A DNA stretch of 64,000 nt from Diplonema papillatum. Lineage: Eukaryota > Euglenozoa > Diplonemea > Diplonemida > Diplonemidae. Positions 1 through 9,424 of this stretch are shown piece by piece. The position numbers and the translations under genes were made by a program. The notes beneath the pieces are model-generated. The model saw nothing but the letters and a program-made list of their open reading frames with translations. It did no database searches and had not been told where the DNA came from. Every line of letters starts with the position of its first letter. Within the stretch, counting starts at the first letter, position 1. The DNA lies in NCBI GenBank assembly GCA_030068145.1, contig JAPJBO010000077.1:372001-436000 (forward strand). Direction: 5' to 3'.

Positions 1-470
1 TCTGGTATGTGCTGGCGATTGGGCATACGTAGCTATGAAACATAACCAATGCTGGATGGATATGCATTTGCACTGGAAACTCCACTTGTTCAGGGACAAG
101 TGCACAACTACTGGGTCGCGTGCAAGAACTGTGGCTGATGCGAAGGACACATCAGGCGAACCACATCGGAGTGAGTCTGGCGATTCGCCGGTAGGTCTTT
201 ACTCGCTACAGCCAGGTCCAGTAAAGGCATCGGGGGAGTCATCAAGCAAAAGAAGACCAACTTGGAGGGTTGGCTTTTGCTGAAACTGACAGCCCTTGAT
301 GTTGCTTGAGAAACCAGATTCTTCGTTTTGAGTTCGGTTCTGTTTGATTGCCCGCCTTCTCTTTACCCATAGCCTGATGCACGGTTGCAAAGAGGAGAGG
401 AGATGCGAGAGACTAACAACGAAGGTGTCGAAACCTATGTATCGCTGCCAGCTGGCGGTTCTGGACACGT
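1..470. repeat. Gene-flank repeat A, copy 1
   Basis: This stretch matches 4590-5150, 17212-17562 and 19495-19930. Shared blocks include ACAAGTGCACAACTACTGGG, GCCGGTAGGTCTTTACTCGC and GAGTTCGGTTCTGTTTGATTG. No reading frame is conserved among the copies, so it is probably non-coding. Homology continues at lower identity through the 3' flank of each discoidin gene to about 980: the block around 640-720 recurs near 20030-20110, and the block around 785 recurs near 5215. The repeat therefore marks the 3' side of a duplicated gene unit. Confidence 0.7.
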
Positions 471-1040
471 TTCATTGTATGCATTCGCGAACCATTCGCC
501 GTGACAGCGAACGCCCTACAAAATTCGCGGGAATTCTTCCCGCGCCAACAAGACATTTTGGCACTGAGTACCCACTGAGGAGCCTCAGTACGGGTCTGAA
601 GGTTCCCGGCACCTAAAAATGGTCACGCCAAGCTAAAAAGTGCCCCTTTCGGTGAGACGTAACAAAAGGTTGTCGTAGTGTGATACGCATTGGCTCGTCA
701 ACGATCCCGCCAGGCAAGCTTGTTTGAGTATCCGGTACAGCCCCTCATCCATACCACCAGAAGAACACGACACGCATTACACAACGCCGGGCGCTAGCGC
801 CAGGCAAAAGCAAACACGACACCGGCGTAACTGAAAGGTGAGACGAGAGGCACTGGTTCCCGTTTGAGCTGCCGGCTCGCTCGAGCATAAGTCAAAACGG
901 CGCCAGTTTCAAAGGTGTGTGGGTCGAGATTGACACTTTTGCGGCTGTTGTTTGAAGGTTCTTTGTTCCGGCTGCCCACCAAGCCTGTTTTCCGCTAGAG
1001 CAGCTGACCGGCAGCCCCGCGCTTACTCCACCCACGCGCG

Positions 1041-1958
1041 CTAGTACATTTCGATTTCCCACAGAGAGTAGCCGTACCTCGTCTTGCGAGTCTTGCCAAG
1101 GAAACGGACGTAACGCGCCTGGGGGCGACTGAGCAGCTCGATCGTGGCAACGCCACCGTCACCATCCGCTTCAGAAAAGACAGTCGTCCAAGCAACAGCG
1201 TCGTCTGAGACTTGCACGTGGTACGCTGTCGCGTAAGCAGTCTCGAAGTAAAGCACAACTCTGGACACAGTCATTGAAGAGCCGAGGTCGACGTAAATCC
1301 ATTCGTCCCCGTCGGTGTGGGCGCTGGACCACCGAGTGCCCATGTCACCATCAACCGCATATTCAGCAGCAAGCCGCCATTGACCCTCCATTGATGACGC
1401 AACAGCAGGTCGGTTCGCCGCCAAGTTACGTGGTGGTGCAACCGTTGGACCTGACGTGGAGGCGGCAAACACATCGAAACTGAACAGAGAGTAACCGTAG
1501 CCGATGCCCCTGGTGTTACCGAACATGGCCACATATCTGCCCTCCGTCCCAGCAGGTAGGTTGAGTTCATCAACGCCTCCGATAGAGCCAGTCACAAGAA
1601 GTGAAGTTGTCCACGTTGACGCATCGTTGGAGACACGGATATCGTACGAATATCCGTACGCGGTTTCCCAACTGAGGGCCACGCGCTCAAGTCTCTTAAT
1701 GGAGCCCACGTCCACGTAAATCCATTCGTCGTCATTGAAGAAGCTGCCCCAGCGCGTGCCAGAGTTCCCGTCGCAAACATTCGCGGCGACGAACGGACCT
1801 TCGCTCGACGAAGCGACTGCTGTGCATGCAAGTGCTGCACTTGAAGTCACCGGGGGTGGCGTTGAAGGGGGTGCTGTCGGAGGTGAGAGCGTGGCTTCGC
1901 AAAACGACGCGACGGACCAAGCGAGCGCGAAGGCGCCGACGGTGCGTGAGGGGGACAT
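1041..1958 (-). CDS. Secreted protein with two discoidin (F5/8 type C) domains, copy 1
   Basis: A complete 305-residue single-exon frame. It starts with a signal peptide (about residues 1-23, hydrophobic FALAWSVASFCEA), then a short Pro/Thr linker (25-38) and two F5/8 type C domains of about 130 residues (41-170 and 176-305). Both have the family hallmarks: an NVCDGNSGTRW or AVDGDMGTRW segment, WIYVD(V/L)GS, a central VSDDA..W strand and a closing RYV..(F/L)G.TR block. Family knowledge: such domains bind glycans or phospholipids at cell surfaces or in extracellular matrix. No catalytic or membrane segment follows, so a secreted lectin is the simplest reading; the ligand is unknown. From residue 26 onward the protein is identical to the copy at 20251-21168, and it is close to the C-terminus of the GH128 protein at 5458-9270. 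The ATG was chosen because it directly precedes the signal peptide and all three family members align there. Confidence 0.85.
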   Translation of the reverse strand: MSPSRTVGAFALAWSVASFCEATLSPPTAPPSTPPPVTSSAALACTAVASSSEGPFVAANVCDGNSGTRWGSFFNDDEWIYVDVGSIKRLERVALSWETAYGYSYDIRVSNDASTWTTSLLVTGSIGGVDELNLPAGTEGRYVAMFGNTRGIGYGYSLFSFDVFAASTSGPTVAPPRNLAANRPAVASSMEGQWRLAAEYAVDGDMGTRWSSAHTDGDEWIYVDLGSSMTVSRVVLYFETAYATAYHVQVSDDAVAWTTVFSEADGDGGVATIELLSRPQARYVRFLGKTRKTRYGYSLWEIEMY

Positions 1959-1975
1959 TTGGGCTTCTCCTCTCT

Positions 1976-2006
1976 TAAGTATTTATGGGCGTGCAGATTG
2001 GCTGTC
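1976..2006 (-). promoter_or_regulatory. CCAAT plus TATA-like promoter of discoidin gene 1
   Basis: On the minus strand the order is CCAAT (1997-2001), a GCACGCCCAT spacer, and an AT-rich ATAAATA (1980-1986) lying 22-28 bases before the ATG. The same arrangement precedes the other two family genes and the broken copies, while sequence further out diverges more. This supports a core promoter, although a TATA box this close to the ATG is unusual. Confidence 0.5.
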
Positions 2007-2039
2007 AGGTTAAGACTTTTTCGGAGTCAAGAGGTTGCC

Positions 2040-2400
2040 GGGTGCTGATCCCGCCAGCTGAATTTTCTTCTTTAGAAAAAGGCGGCTGCTTGCTCTTTGT
2101 GGGTTGCACGCTGCCACTTGAGTTGCCATGCCCGTGGCCCAGGAGTACCGCCGAATAGGCGGTGCTCGTGGTCCATGCTTTTCCCCATGCAAGCTTTCTC
2201 CGGTGCAGCTGCCCTCCGATCCTCGTGTGATCAGCCGGATCCAGCCAACTGCCGTCTCGCACCTCGTGTGCTGCCTACAACAAGAAACGTTGCGTAGTGG
2301 GGTAGATGCCGTCTTGCCCTCGCCAAAACGGTGCCAGAACAGCGCAGTATTTGAAACGGATCGAGCGCACAGTTTTCATGGAAATTGACAGCCGGGCAGG
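2040..2400. repeat. Gene-flank repeat B, copy 1
   Basis: Matches 16400-16640 and 21240-21510. Shared blocks include GCCCAGGAGTACCG, ATCCAGCCAACTGCCGTCTC and GTGCTGCCTACAACAAGAA. It lies just upstream of the discoidin gene promoter, as in the copy at 21240. Non-coding as far as can be seen. Confidence 0.65.
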
Positions 2401-2639
2401 GTTTCTTCTCAAAATCGGCTGTTCAAGCCCCGCGTGACCCTTTTTCGCGGGTCCGTGCAGCGCTTAATGGGGTGTTGGTGTTGCGTTCGAAACCCAACCC
2501 GCGCCTCGGCTGAGATGTCTTTTTTGCTGGCGAACCAGCAAAAAAACGCTCGGGTACGGCACATGCCGAACTTAGCAGCAGGGTTCCACGGGGGGGGAGG
2601 TCTGGGGGGGGCCGTCCCAATGTAGGCAAAAAAACGAAT

Positions 2640-3060
2640 CCTGGAGCAAAAAAACAGCAAAAAAACAAAAAAACAAAAAAAAACAAAAAAACGCAAAAAA
2701 AACAAAAAAACAAGACCCTCCTGGTGAACCCAAATACTCGTGCACACGCCCGGCCGAACCTTGCTACACCGCACCTAAGCCACCAAAAACGCCTAGCTTT
2801 TCACATCCTGCCCGCCAAGACCATCCAGCTACGCTCAACAATCCTGATAATTCTGCAGAGCTTCTGATAAGTACTCGAAATGCCACCTCACCAGACCGCT
2901 GGCCTGCACGTGGAAGACCCTGGCTCACCCGAGCCAGCAAGAGTGCACCAGCAGACCACCAGGGCAAAAAAACACAAACCTCCAGAGCAAAAAAACAGCA
3001 AAAAAACAAAAAAACAAAAAAAACAAAAAAAAAAACAAAAAAAAAAACAAAAAAGACAGG
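2640..3060. repeat. Two A-rich tracts of CAAAAAAA-type units
   Basis: Imperfect runs of C followed by seven or eight A occur at about 2645-2720 and 2965-3056, separated by about 245 bases. Both begin with GAGCAAAAAAACAGCAAAA. They resemble A-rich tails of retroposed sequence, but no element body is recognised. They lie in a stretch (2400-4055) that separates the B and C flank repeats, which are adjacent in the other two copies. Confidence 0.5.
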
Positions 3061-3333
3061 TAGGGTGCCAACATTGGGCCGTCCTCAGGATACGGACCCC
3101 GAATTTGCCATCACACGCCGATTAGCATCGGGGTTCCGCGAGTCCGGGGGGATCCTCCCCGTCAGGAAAACTGAAGTGAAGAACCCGCGGCGGCCACGGG
3201 GGGGGTCGCACAAAGCTGGCGGACTGGCGCGGTTGAGCATCAGGGGCTCACGCAAACGCCGGACTTAGCAAGAAAGTTCACGCAAATGCCGGCCTGAGCC
3301 ACACGGTTCTTCTAGACTCGCAAAGGGTGTGTC

Positions 3334-3976
3334 CTACTGGGGGGGCCCAAATACAATAGGTATAATATTGTATTTGGAGGGGAAGGATAGAGAAAACCGA
3401 GTTTTCAAACAGTCTGGATGCTGATAGTCTGGGTGCAGGCACTTGCAGGTCAGCATTGGAGGAAATTTGGCAAATATTTTGTGGGGTGGAAAGAGCTACC
3501 CCCCGGCATGTATGGCACCTTTTCTACACTCGATGTGGCCAAAAATCTGGCCCCCAGATGGCATTTCAGACTTTGGAAAAATCACTCCGCCGAGGAATCG
3601 AACCAGCACCCTCAGCATCACATGTGGGTGTGGTGACCGCTGGACCCCGGGCTAAAAAAAAGCGGGCCATTTATTTTTGTTTGGGTGCGGGCCTCAGGAA
3701 TTATTGATCCCTGACTTGAGGAAAATGCCACAGATAGCGAAATCAAGTAGTCGACTCGAACTTTCGGCTTCAGGAGTGTTCCACATTGAACTTCTCTCGA
3801 AAAAGAAGCTGCTCTCGCGAGGGGAAGCCCGTGGAACCCCCTGCAAAACCCCACTGGGGACAAATAATATTGTATTCCGAAACAATGCTCAATGAAACCC
3901 CCATTTCAGCGTACCTACTGTATTCCGAAATAATATTGTATTTGGGTACCTATTTGTATTTGGGCCCCCCCAGTAG
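3334..3976. mobile_element. Non-autonomous TIR element with an internal tRNA-like module
   Basis: The ends are inverted repeats: CTACTGGGGGG, CCCAAATACAA and TAGGTA at 3334-3366 mirror 3945-3976, differing by small gaps. A subterminal AATATTGTATTTGG motif recurs inside. There is no transposase frame, so it would depend on an enzyme encoded elsewhere. No clear target-site duplication was found. The interior (about 3450-3720) shares a module with the element at 10520-11630, including a tRNA-like segment. Confidence 0.6.
3583..3653 (-). other. tRNA-like sequence (polymerase III A and B boxes), SINE-type core
   Basis: On the minus strand GGTCCAGCGG (3638-3647) resembles an A box, and GGTTCGATTCC (3594-3604) is a perfect B box at the spacing of a class I tRNA. 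No acceptor stem pairs, so it is not a functional tRNA. Sequence before and after the tRNA-like part (a T run then AGCCC; further on GGTGGAAAGAGCT-like sequence) is shared with 11346-11417 and its flank. This indicates a dispersed SINE-like family. Confidence 0.5.
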
Positions 3977-4059
3977 CACCCGCGTACTTGCCATTCGTTT
4001 TTCGCGAGGCAGCCTGCAACAGAAGCCGGTGAGACTTCTCGGCATCTATTTGTAGTGGG

Positions 4060-5150
4060 CTGAAGCTTACGTTGGGCACAAGAGGAAACGGCTACACGAC
4101 AGTAAGAGGGGGCCAGGAGCCGACTTGCAACGGATACCCAAGACGATGAGCATACGAACAGGGAGGGAGGGTAAATATGAACGAGAAGGCAAAAACAAAA
4201 AAGGACCCCCTTCCTTCGTGACTACGATGGTCCGCGCCTGGCACGCGTGCGCAGATGTGTTTTGACCCTGTGTCTTTGAGTCTCCGGTTGACAGAGGGGT
4301 CGGTTCAGTTGGATCTGGTTCTGGGAACAAGAAAACTTCGGTTGGGTCGTTTATTGTGAACACGTAGCACATGATCAGCGCGCCCAAAGAGCTTAAGATG
4401 CCGGTCCGGCAAGGTTGGTAGTGAGGTTCTTTTTATGATTCTGGGTCGTTTCAATTCTCTGGAGCTCGTCCGTCGGCAGCGAAGCCGCGGACGTAACTTG
4501 CGCGCGACAAATCTAATTGTCGAACAGTTTGTTTTCCATCCGCTCCGACTGGGAATGGGGGGCGTCTGCAAAAACGTGCACGGCGCACCTGGTACGTGCG
4601 GGCGAGTGGGCAGTAGTAGCTATGAAACATAACAAATGATGTCTGCTATGCATTTTCACTTGGAATGCCGCTTGTTCAACGGCAAGTGCACAACTACTGG
4701 GTCGTGTGCAAGGACTGTTGGCTGGTGCAAAGGACGCACCAGGCGGGCCACATCGGTGTGAGTCTCTGTGGACGCGACAGCGACGTGCGATCGGTTCGCC
4801 GGTAGGTCTTTACTCGCCACAGCCAGGTCTCGCGAAGACATCGGGAGCGTCGCCAAGCAATAGAAGGCCATGGGGGAGGTTGGCTTTTGCTGGAACTGCA
4901 GCCCATGGTGTTGCTTGAGAAAAAGAATAAAGAAATGAGCGATTCCTTGTTTTGAGTTCGGTTCTGTTTGATTGTCCACCTCCTCTTTTCCCGTGGCCTG
5001 TTGCGGGGTTGCGAAGGGGGAAAATTTAGTTTAATGTAAGGGGGAGGGTGCTGCGAGAGATCAACAACGAAGGTGTCAAATTCGCATCGTCTGCAACCTT
5101 GGTGGTTTTGGATCACGTCTTCTTGGTACGCCTTCGCGAATCATTCGCTA
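4060..5150. repeat. Gene-flank repeats C and A (copy 2)
   Basis: 4060-4575 (C) matches 16690-17185 and 22090-22440, for example GAGCATACGA, GGTCCGCGCCTGGCACGCGTG and TCGTTTCAATTCTCTGGAGC. 4590-5150 (A) matches 1-470 and 17212-17562. The joined C-A order is the same as at 16690-17562. Nothing protein-like is conserved in frame between copies. Confidence 0.65.
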
Positions 5151-5457
5151 GAACCTCTATAATAATATCCGCGGGAACTCTTCCCGCGTCAACAAAGCAC
5201 GCGTTGCACAACGCCGGGCGCTAGCGTCCGGAAAGAGCAAACAAGCGTAGGTGACGTATATGAGACGAGAGGCACACTTTTGAGTTGCTGGCTAGCTTGA
5301 TATGTCATAAGTCAAAACGACGCCAGCTTCAAAGGTTTGTGGGCCGAGATTGACAATTTTGCGGCTGTCGTTTCTCCTTTGGAAGTTTTTTGTTCCGGCT
5401 GCTCAGCGAGCCTGCTTTTCGGTAGAGTAGCTGACCGGCAGCGCTTGCTCAATCACG
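5151..5457. other. 3' flank of the GH128 gene, no gene seen
   Basis: Homologous to the 3' flank of discoidin gene 1: the CGCGGGAA.TCTTCCCGCG block, ACAACGCCGGGCGCTAGCG, and AAAACG.CGCCAG..TCAAAGGT about 130 bases before the stop codon. No independent gene is visible. The shared blocks may include transcript ends, but no poly(A) signal can be assigned. Confidence 0.5.
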
Positions 5458-8400
5458 CTAGTAGATTCCGATTTCCCACAGAGAGTAGCCGTAGCTCGTC
5501 TTGCGAGTCTTGCCAAGGAAACGGACGTAACGCGTCTGCTGGGGACTGCGCAGCTCGATCGTGTCAACGTCACCGTCACCATCCGTTTCAGAAAAGACAG
5601 TCGTCCAAGCAACGGTGTCGTCTGAAACTTGCACGTCGTACGCTGTCGCGTACGCAGTCTCGAAGTAAAGCACCACTCTGGACACAGTCATTGAAGAGCC
5701 GAGGTCGATGGAAATCCATTCATCCTCAGTGTGGGCGCTAGACCACCGAGTGCCCATGTCACCATCAACTGCGAATAGTGCAGCAAGCCACTGACCCTCC
5801 ATTGACGACGCAACAGCAGGTCGGTTCGCCGCCAAGTTACGTGGTGGTGCAACCGTTAGACTCGACGTGGAGTCGGAAAACACATCGAAACTGAACAGAG
5901 AGTAACCGTAACCGGTGCCCCTAGTCTTGCCGAACATAGCCACATATCTGCCCTCCGTCCCATCAGGTAGGTTAAGCTCGTCAACGCCTCCGGTAGAGTC
6001 CGTCACAACAAGTGCAGTTGTCCACGTTGACGCATCGTTAGAGACACGGATGTCGTACGCAGATCCGTACGCGGCTTCCCAACTGAGGACCACGCGCTCA
6101 AGTCTCTTAACGGAGCCCACGTCCACGTAAATCCATTCGTCGTTATAATACAAGCTACCCCAGCGCGTGCCCGAGTTCTCGTCGCAAACATTGGCGGCGA
6201 CGAATGGCCCCTGGTTCGACGAAGCGACTGCTGTGCATGCAAGTGCTACACTTGAAGTCGCCGGGAGTGCCGTAGGGGGTGCTGTGGGCGGTGCTGTAGG
6301 AGGTGCTGTAGGAGGTGCTGTAGGAGGTGCTGTAGGCGGTGCTGTAGGCGGTGCTGTGGGGGCAGCTGTAGGCGGTGCTGTAGGAGGTGCTGTAGGAGGT
6401 GCTGTAGGAGGTGCTGTAGGCGGTGCTGTAGGCGGTGCTGTAGGAGGTGCTGTAGGCGGTGCTGTAGGAGGTGCTGTAGGGGGTGCTGTAGGGGGTGCTG
6501 TAGGAGGTGCTGTGGGGGCAGCTGTAGGCGGTGCTGTAGGGGGTGCGGTAGGCGGTGCTGTGGGAGATGCTGTAGGAGGTGCGGTAGGCGGTGCTGTAGG
6601 AGATGCTGTAGGAGGTGCTGTAGGCGGTGCTGTAGGCGGTGCTGTAGGCGGTGCTGTAGGCGGTGCTGTAGGCGGTGCTGTGGGGGGTGCTGCGGGGGTC
6701 ATGGGTGTCGCCGCTAGCAGCTCGAGCCAGTTAACGTCGATGGCAGCGCCGAATGTCACTCGCAATTTGTGGTTGCCGGCGGCCATCGACATAGTCGCAG
6801 CAACGTTACCCCAAGATGTGAAACCGCCAGTCGCGGGCACGTTGACCGTGGATGCGAAATCAGAGCCGACCGCTAGCGTAAGGGCGCCACCGGCAGCACT
6901 GACTGCCCGGACGGTGAGCGTGTAGTCTGCCAGCCGCGGCACCACAATGTTGTATTCCAAGTAACTGCCGGCTTGCGTGTTCCCAACGTGAAGGAACCCG
7001 GAGGAGTCGCCGGTTAGGTGCACGCCACCGCCAGACACGGCAGCATAGTCCTCTGCCTGAATCTTCTTTGGCAACGTGTGGATGCTGGCGTCGCCGTGTA
7101 CGGGCATGTTGAGGTACACACTGCCAAGCTCAGCAACAGCGCCTTTGACAGTGCTGTCGAGAAGGCTGTTGTAAGGGTGGCCCGTGCTACGGCCAATGAA
7201 CCAAGCGTACCGCTCTACAAACGGTGCGGCTTCGAGTGCATCGACAGTCGATGCCAGCATCGCCTTCTGACTCTCGGGCGTGGTGCTTCCTTCCCAAGCG
7301 CAGAACTCGGTGAGCCACACAGGCAGGTTGTACTTGTTGTAGAACTCGTTCACGTACCATGACACAGCTCCAGCGTCCGGCATGTACGCGTGCACAGCAA
7401 TAGCGTCAACCTTGCACGAGGGACAAGCCGCGAAGAAGTCGTCAAGGTAGTCAAACGGACTGTTGTACGTCGTACCTCCTTCGGACGTGCAGCTGCCGCA
7501 GTAGTTCACAGCGGGTGCCACAATCTTGAGGCCGAAGTCCGATGCAATCTTCTCCAGCCTGGGCCATTGTGCGGCGGCTTCCGAAGGCTTCATGTTCGCT
7601 TGATCCAAGAAGTTCGGCTCGTTGAACCCGAGCACATACTTCACCTCGGGGTGACCCTGAAGGTAGTCGGTTATCGAGGCGTCGTTGAACCCTCCATTCC
7701 AAGCCATGGGCAGGAACTCCACGCCGTATAACGACTTGAAATCCTGCGACGGGGACCCAACGCTGCTCTCCGGCTGTGTGCCCCAGTTGTACCACCACGT
7801 GATGCCGTTGCCCAGAACTTCGAGGTCGCCCTGCGAATGCTCGCCGAACGACACGCCGCGCTTCGCGCTCCGGTTCTCGACGATGTTGTTCAGAGACGTG
7901 CGATCCGCGTCGATTTTGACGTAGTTGACGACGCGTTCCTCAACGCTCGCGCCTCCAGCAGCGGAGGATGTTGCGGTGAGAACGACGTGGTAGACGTCTT
8001 CCTCAGCGAATGCATGCGAAACAGTCTCTCCGACAGCGGTGGACCCGTCGCCGAAGTTCCACAGGAACGTGGTGGTGATCCCTGTGGAAGGGTCGTCGTG
8101 CTCGGTCATAGACGCGTCGAACTGGATTTCGACGTTCCTCGGCCCGCCGAACGGAGAAATAGCAAACGCGGGTTCGAGTGTCTGCGGCGCTACGACGGGG
8201 GGCGCACGGGTTGCAGGCAGCGGAGAGAGCGGCGTCAGGAACCGCACGTTGTCGACGTAAAAAATCGCGCCGTTGCCCAGGCCCCACGTGGGGAAGAGCA
8301 TCAGGATAGAGAAGGCGCTCACGTCCACACCGAGTGAACCCAGCTTCTCGACGGGGATGGTGTACCTCTGCCAGGAGCCAAGGGGCGGCGCGACGTTCTC

Positions 8401-9270
8401 GTAGCTCCAGTTCTGGATCGTGTCCTCGGCGGATGTGCCGGCGTCCGCTGATTCTACTTTGATCAGCCATTCCGCTGCGGTGTCGTACGGCTGCTGCTCG
8501 AGCTTGAAATCAAACTCGAGAACGCCGCCGCGCGTCGGGAAACGCGTGAGATCGTACGACACGCCGTCTTCGGCTCTGAACCCAGCGACCGTGGCCTGCG
8601 ACCCTACCGTAAACACGGAGACGCTGCCGTGCGGAGATCCCTCGTCCTGCGTGAACGGCTTGGGCCACCCGCAGCAGTCCCACAGCGGCCACGAAGGCTC
8701 GGAGGTTTCGTCGAAGACGACGAGCTCCGGCGCGGCTATCTCGACGTTGTCGAGCAGGTACCACGCGCCAGCTTCCAGGCCGGCCTCCGGGCGGACGGCG
8801 ACCGTGTTGACGAAGCCGAGGGCCCCGGCGAAGTTGCCCAGCGGGCAGCTGAACGCGGCCCAGCCGCCGCCGGCGGCGCCGGGGCCCGCCCCGCACGCGG
8901 CGGCGAGCGGCAGGTCGAAGGTGCCGACGGTCGTCTCGAGCACTGCGTGCCAGGCGGCCGACGCGTTGCGGGGGGCGGCGAGCAGCTTCAGCTCGAAAAA
9001 CAGGGACGCGGCGCTCGCGTCGCGCGCGTCGACGGGTGCCGGCACGGCCGCGACCGTCGTGTCGAACGCGCCGAAGCCGGCGGCGTCCGAAAACTCGAGC
9101 ACCGCCCCGTGCGCCTCGTCGTCGACGAACGTGGACGCGCCGCCGGCCACGGGCCAGCTTTCGAGAATCCGGCTGTGGAATATCACGCGCTGCGGCGAGG
9201 GCGCGGCTTCGCAGAACGACGCGGCGGCCCACGCTAGCGCGAAGGCGCCGGCGGTGTGCGAGGGGGGCAT
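5458..9270 (-). CDS. Secreted modular GH128 beta-1,3-glucanase with PKD, CBM6-like and two discoidin domains
   Basis: A single-exon frame of 1,270 residues from the ATG at 9270. An in-frame Met 31 codons earlier is less likely because the signal peptide (FALAWAAASFCEA) starts at this one. Order: signal peptide 1-22; two beta-sandwich, carbohydrate-binding-like domains (about 28-180 and 185-345); a PKD domain (365-452, WNFGDGS); a GH128 (Asl1-like) barrel (455-725) with GFNEPN (probable acid/base Glu551) and WLTEF (probable nucleophile Glu655); a CBM6-like domain (735-853, IQAEDYA and W.ELL); an (APPT)n stalk (about 856-1003); two F5/8 type C domains (1005-1270). Family knowledge: GH128 enzymes hydrolyse beta-1,3-glucans such as laminarin. 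The layout suggests an extracellular enzyme tethered to glycan; substrate and location are inferred. The C-terminus is homologous to the small genes at 1041 and 20251. It could serve feeding or remodelling of the cell's own wall or storage glucan. Confidence 0.85.
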   Translation of the reverse strand: MPPSHTAGAFALAWAAASFCEAAPSPQRVIFHSRILESWPVAGGASTFVDDEAHGAVLEFSDAAGFGAFDTTVAAVPAPVDARDASAASLFFELKLLAAPRNASAAWHAVLETTVGTFDLPLAAACGAGPGAAGGGWAAFSCPLGNFAGALGFVNTVAVRPEAGLEAGAWYLLDNVEIAAPELVVFDETSEPSWPLWDCCGWPKPFTQDEGSPHGSVSVFTVGSQATVAGFRAEDGVSYDLTRFPTRGGVLEFDFKLEQQPYDTAAEWLIKVESADAGTSAEDTIQNWSYENVAPPLGSWQRYTIPVEKLGSLGVDVSAFSILMLFPTWGLGNGAIFYVDNVRFLTPLSPLPATRAPPVVAPQTLEPAFAISPFGGPRNVEIQFDASMTEHDDPSTGITTTFLWNFGDGSTAVGETVSHAFAEEDVYHVVLTATSSAAGGASVEERVVNYVKIDADRTSLNNIVENRSAKRGVSFGEHSQGDLEVLGNGITWWYNWGTQPESSVGSPSQDFKSLYGVEFLPMAWNGGFNDASITDYLQGHPEVKYVLGFNEPNFLDQANMKPSEAAAQWPRLEKIASDFGLKIVAPAVNYCGSCTSEGGTTYNSPFDYLDDFFAACPSCKVDAIAVHAYMPDAGAVSWYVNEFYNKYNLPVWLTEFCAWEGSTTPESQKAMLASTVDALEAAPFVERYAWFIGRSTGHPYNSLLDSTVKGAVAELGSVYLNMPVHGDASIHTLPKKIQAEDYAAVSGGGVHLTGDSSGFLHVGNTQAGSYLEYNIVVPRLADYTLTVRAVSAAGGALTLAVGSDFASTVNVPATGGFTSWGNVAATMSMAAGNHKLRVTFGAAIDVNWLELLAATPMTPAAPPTAPPTAPPTAPPTAPPTAPPTAPPTASPTAPPTAPPTASPTAPPTAPPTAPPTAAPTAPPTAPPTAPPTAPPTAPPTAPPTAPPTAPPTAPPTAPPTAPPTAPPTAAPTAPPTAPPTAPPTAPPTAPPTAPPTAPPTALPATSSVALACTAVASSNQGPFVAANVCDENSGTRWGSLYYNDEWIYVDVGSVKRLERVVLSWEAAYGSAYDIRVSNDASTWTTALVVTDSTGGVDELNLPDGTEGRYVAMFGKTRGTGYGYSLFSFDVFSDSTSSLTVAPPRNLAANRPAVASSMEGQWLAALFAVDGDMGTRWSSAHTEDEWISIDLGSSMTVSRVVLYFETAYATAYDVQVSDDTVAWTTVFSETDGDGDVDTIELRSPQQTRYVRFLGKTRKTSYGYSLWEIGIY
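6264..6706 (-). repeat. 12-bp coding minisatellite (APPT stalk)
   Basis: About 36 head-to-tail copies of a 12-bp unit read on the plus strand as GG(A/C)GGTGCTGTA, encoding Ala-Pro-Pro-Thr on the minus strand. Ser and Ala variants occur at intervals. The unit is a multiple of three, so copy-number changes keep the frame. In the protein it is a flexible, probably O-glycosylated stalk between the CBM6-like domain and the discoidin pair. The two short family genes keep only a vestige of it (PPTAPPSTPPP). Confidence 0.9.
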
Positions 9271-9289
9271 GTTTTGGGGCTTCTTTCTT

Positions 9290-9316
9290 TTGGTATATGG
9301 GCGTGCAGATTGGCTG
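9290..9316 (-). promoter_or_regulatory. CCAAT plus TATA-like promoter of the GH128 gene
   Basis: Minus-strand CCAAT (9309-9313), GCACGCCCAT, then ATATACC (TATA core 9294-9298), lying 24-28 bases before the ATG at 9270. The same block precedes both small discoidin genes and the broken copy ending at 10208. Confidence 0.5.
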
Positions 9317-9424
9317 TCAGGTTCATCGGAGTCAAGAGGTTGCTGGGTACGGTTCCCGCACACAGACTAGCAAATTGCATGACTAGTGCGCCAGCTGAGT
9401 CTTCTTCTCATAGGATTATATAGA

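Noticed and set aside
4680-5116. Coding exon in flank repeat A (a frame starting MGCSSSKSQ, suggestive of myristoylation)
   Set aside because: The frame is not conserved in the other three copies of the repeat, which have indels and different starts.
6167-6925. A 252-codon plus-strand frame of GAVGGAVGG repeats
   Set aside because: It is the antisense of the APPT stalk of the GH128 gene. The 12-bp unit lacks stops in several frames; the minus-strand frame has the domains and signal peptide.
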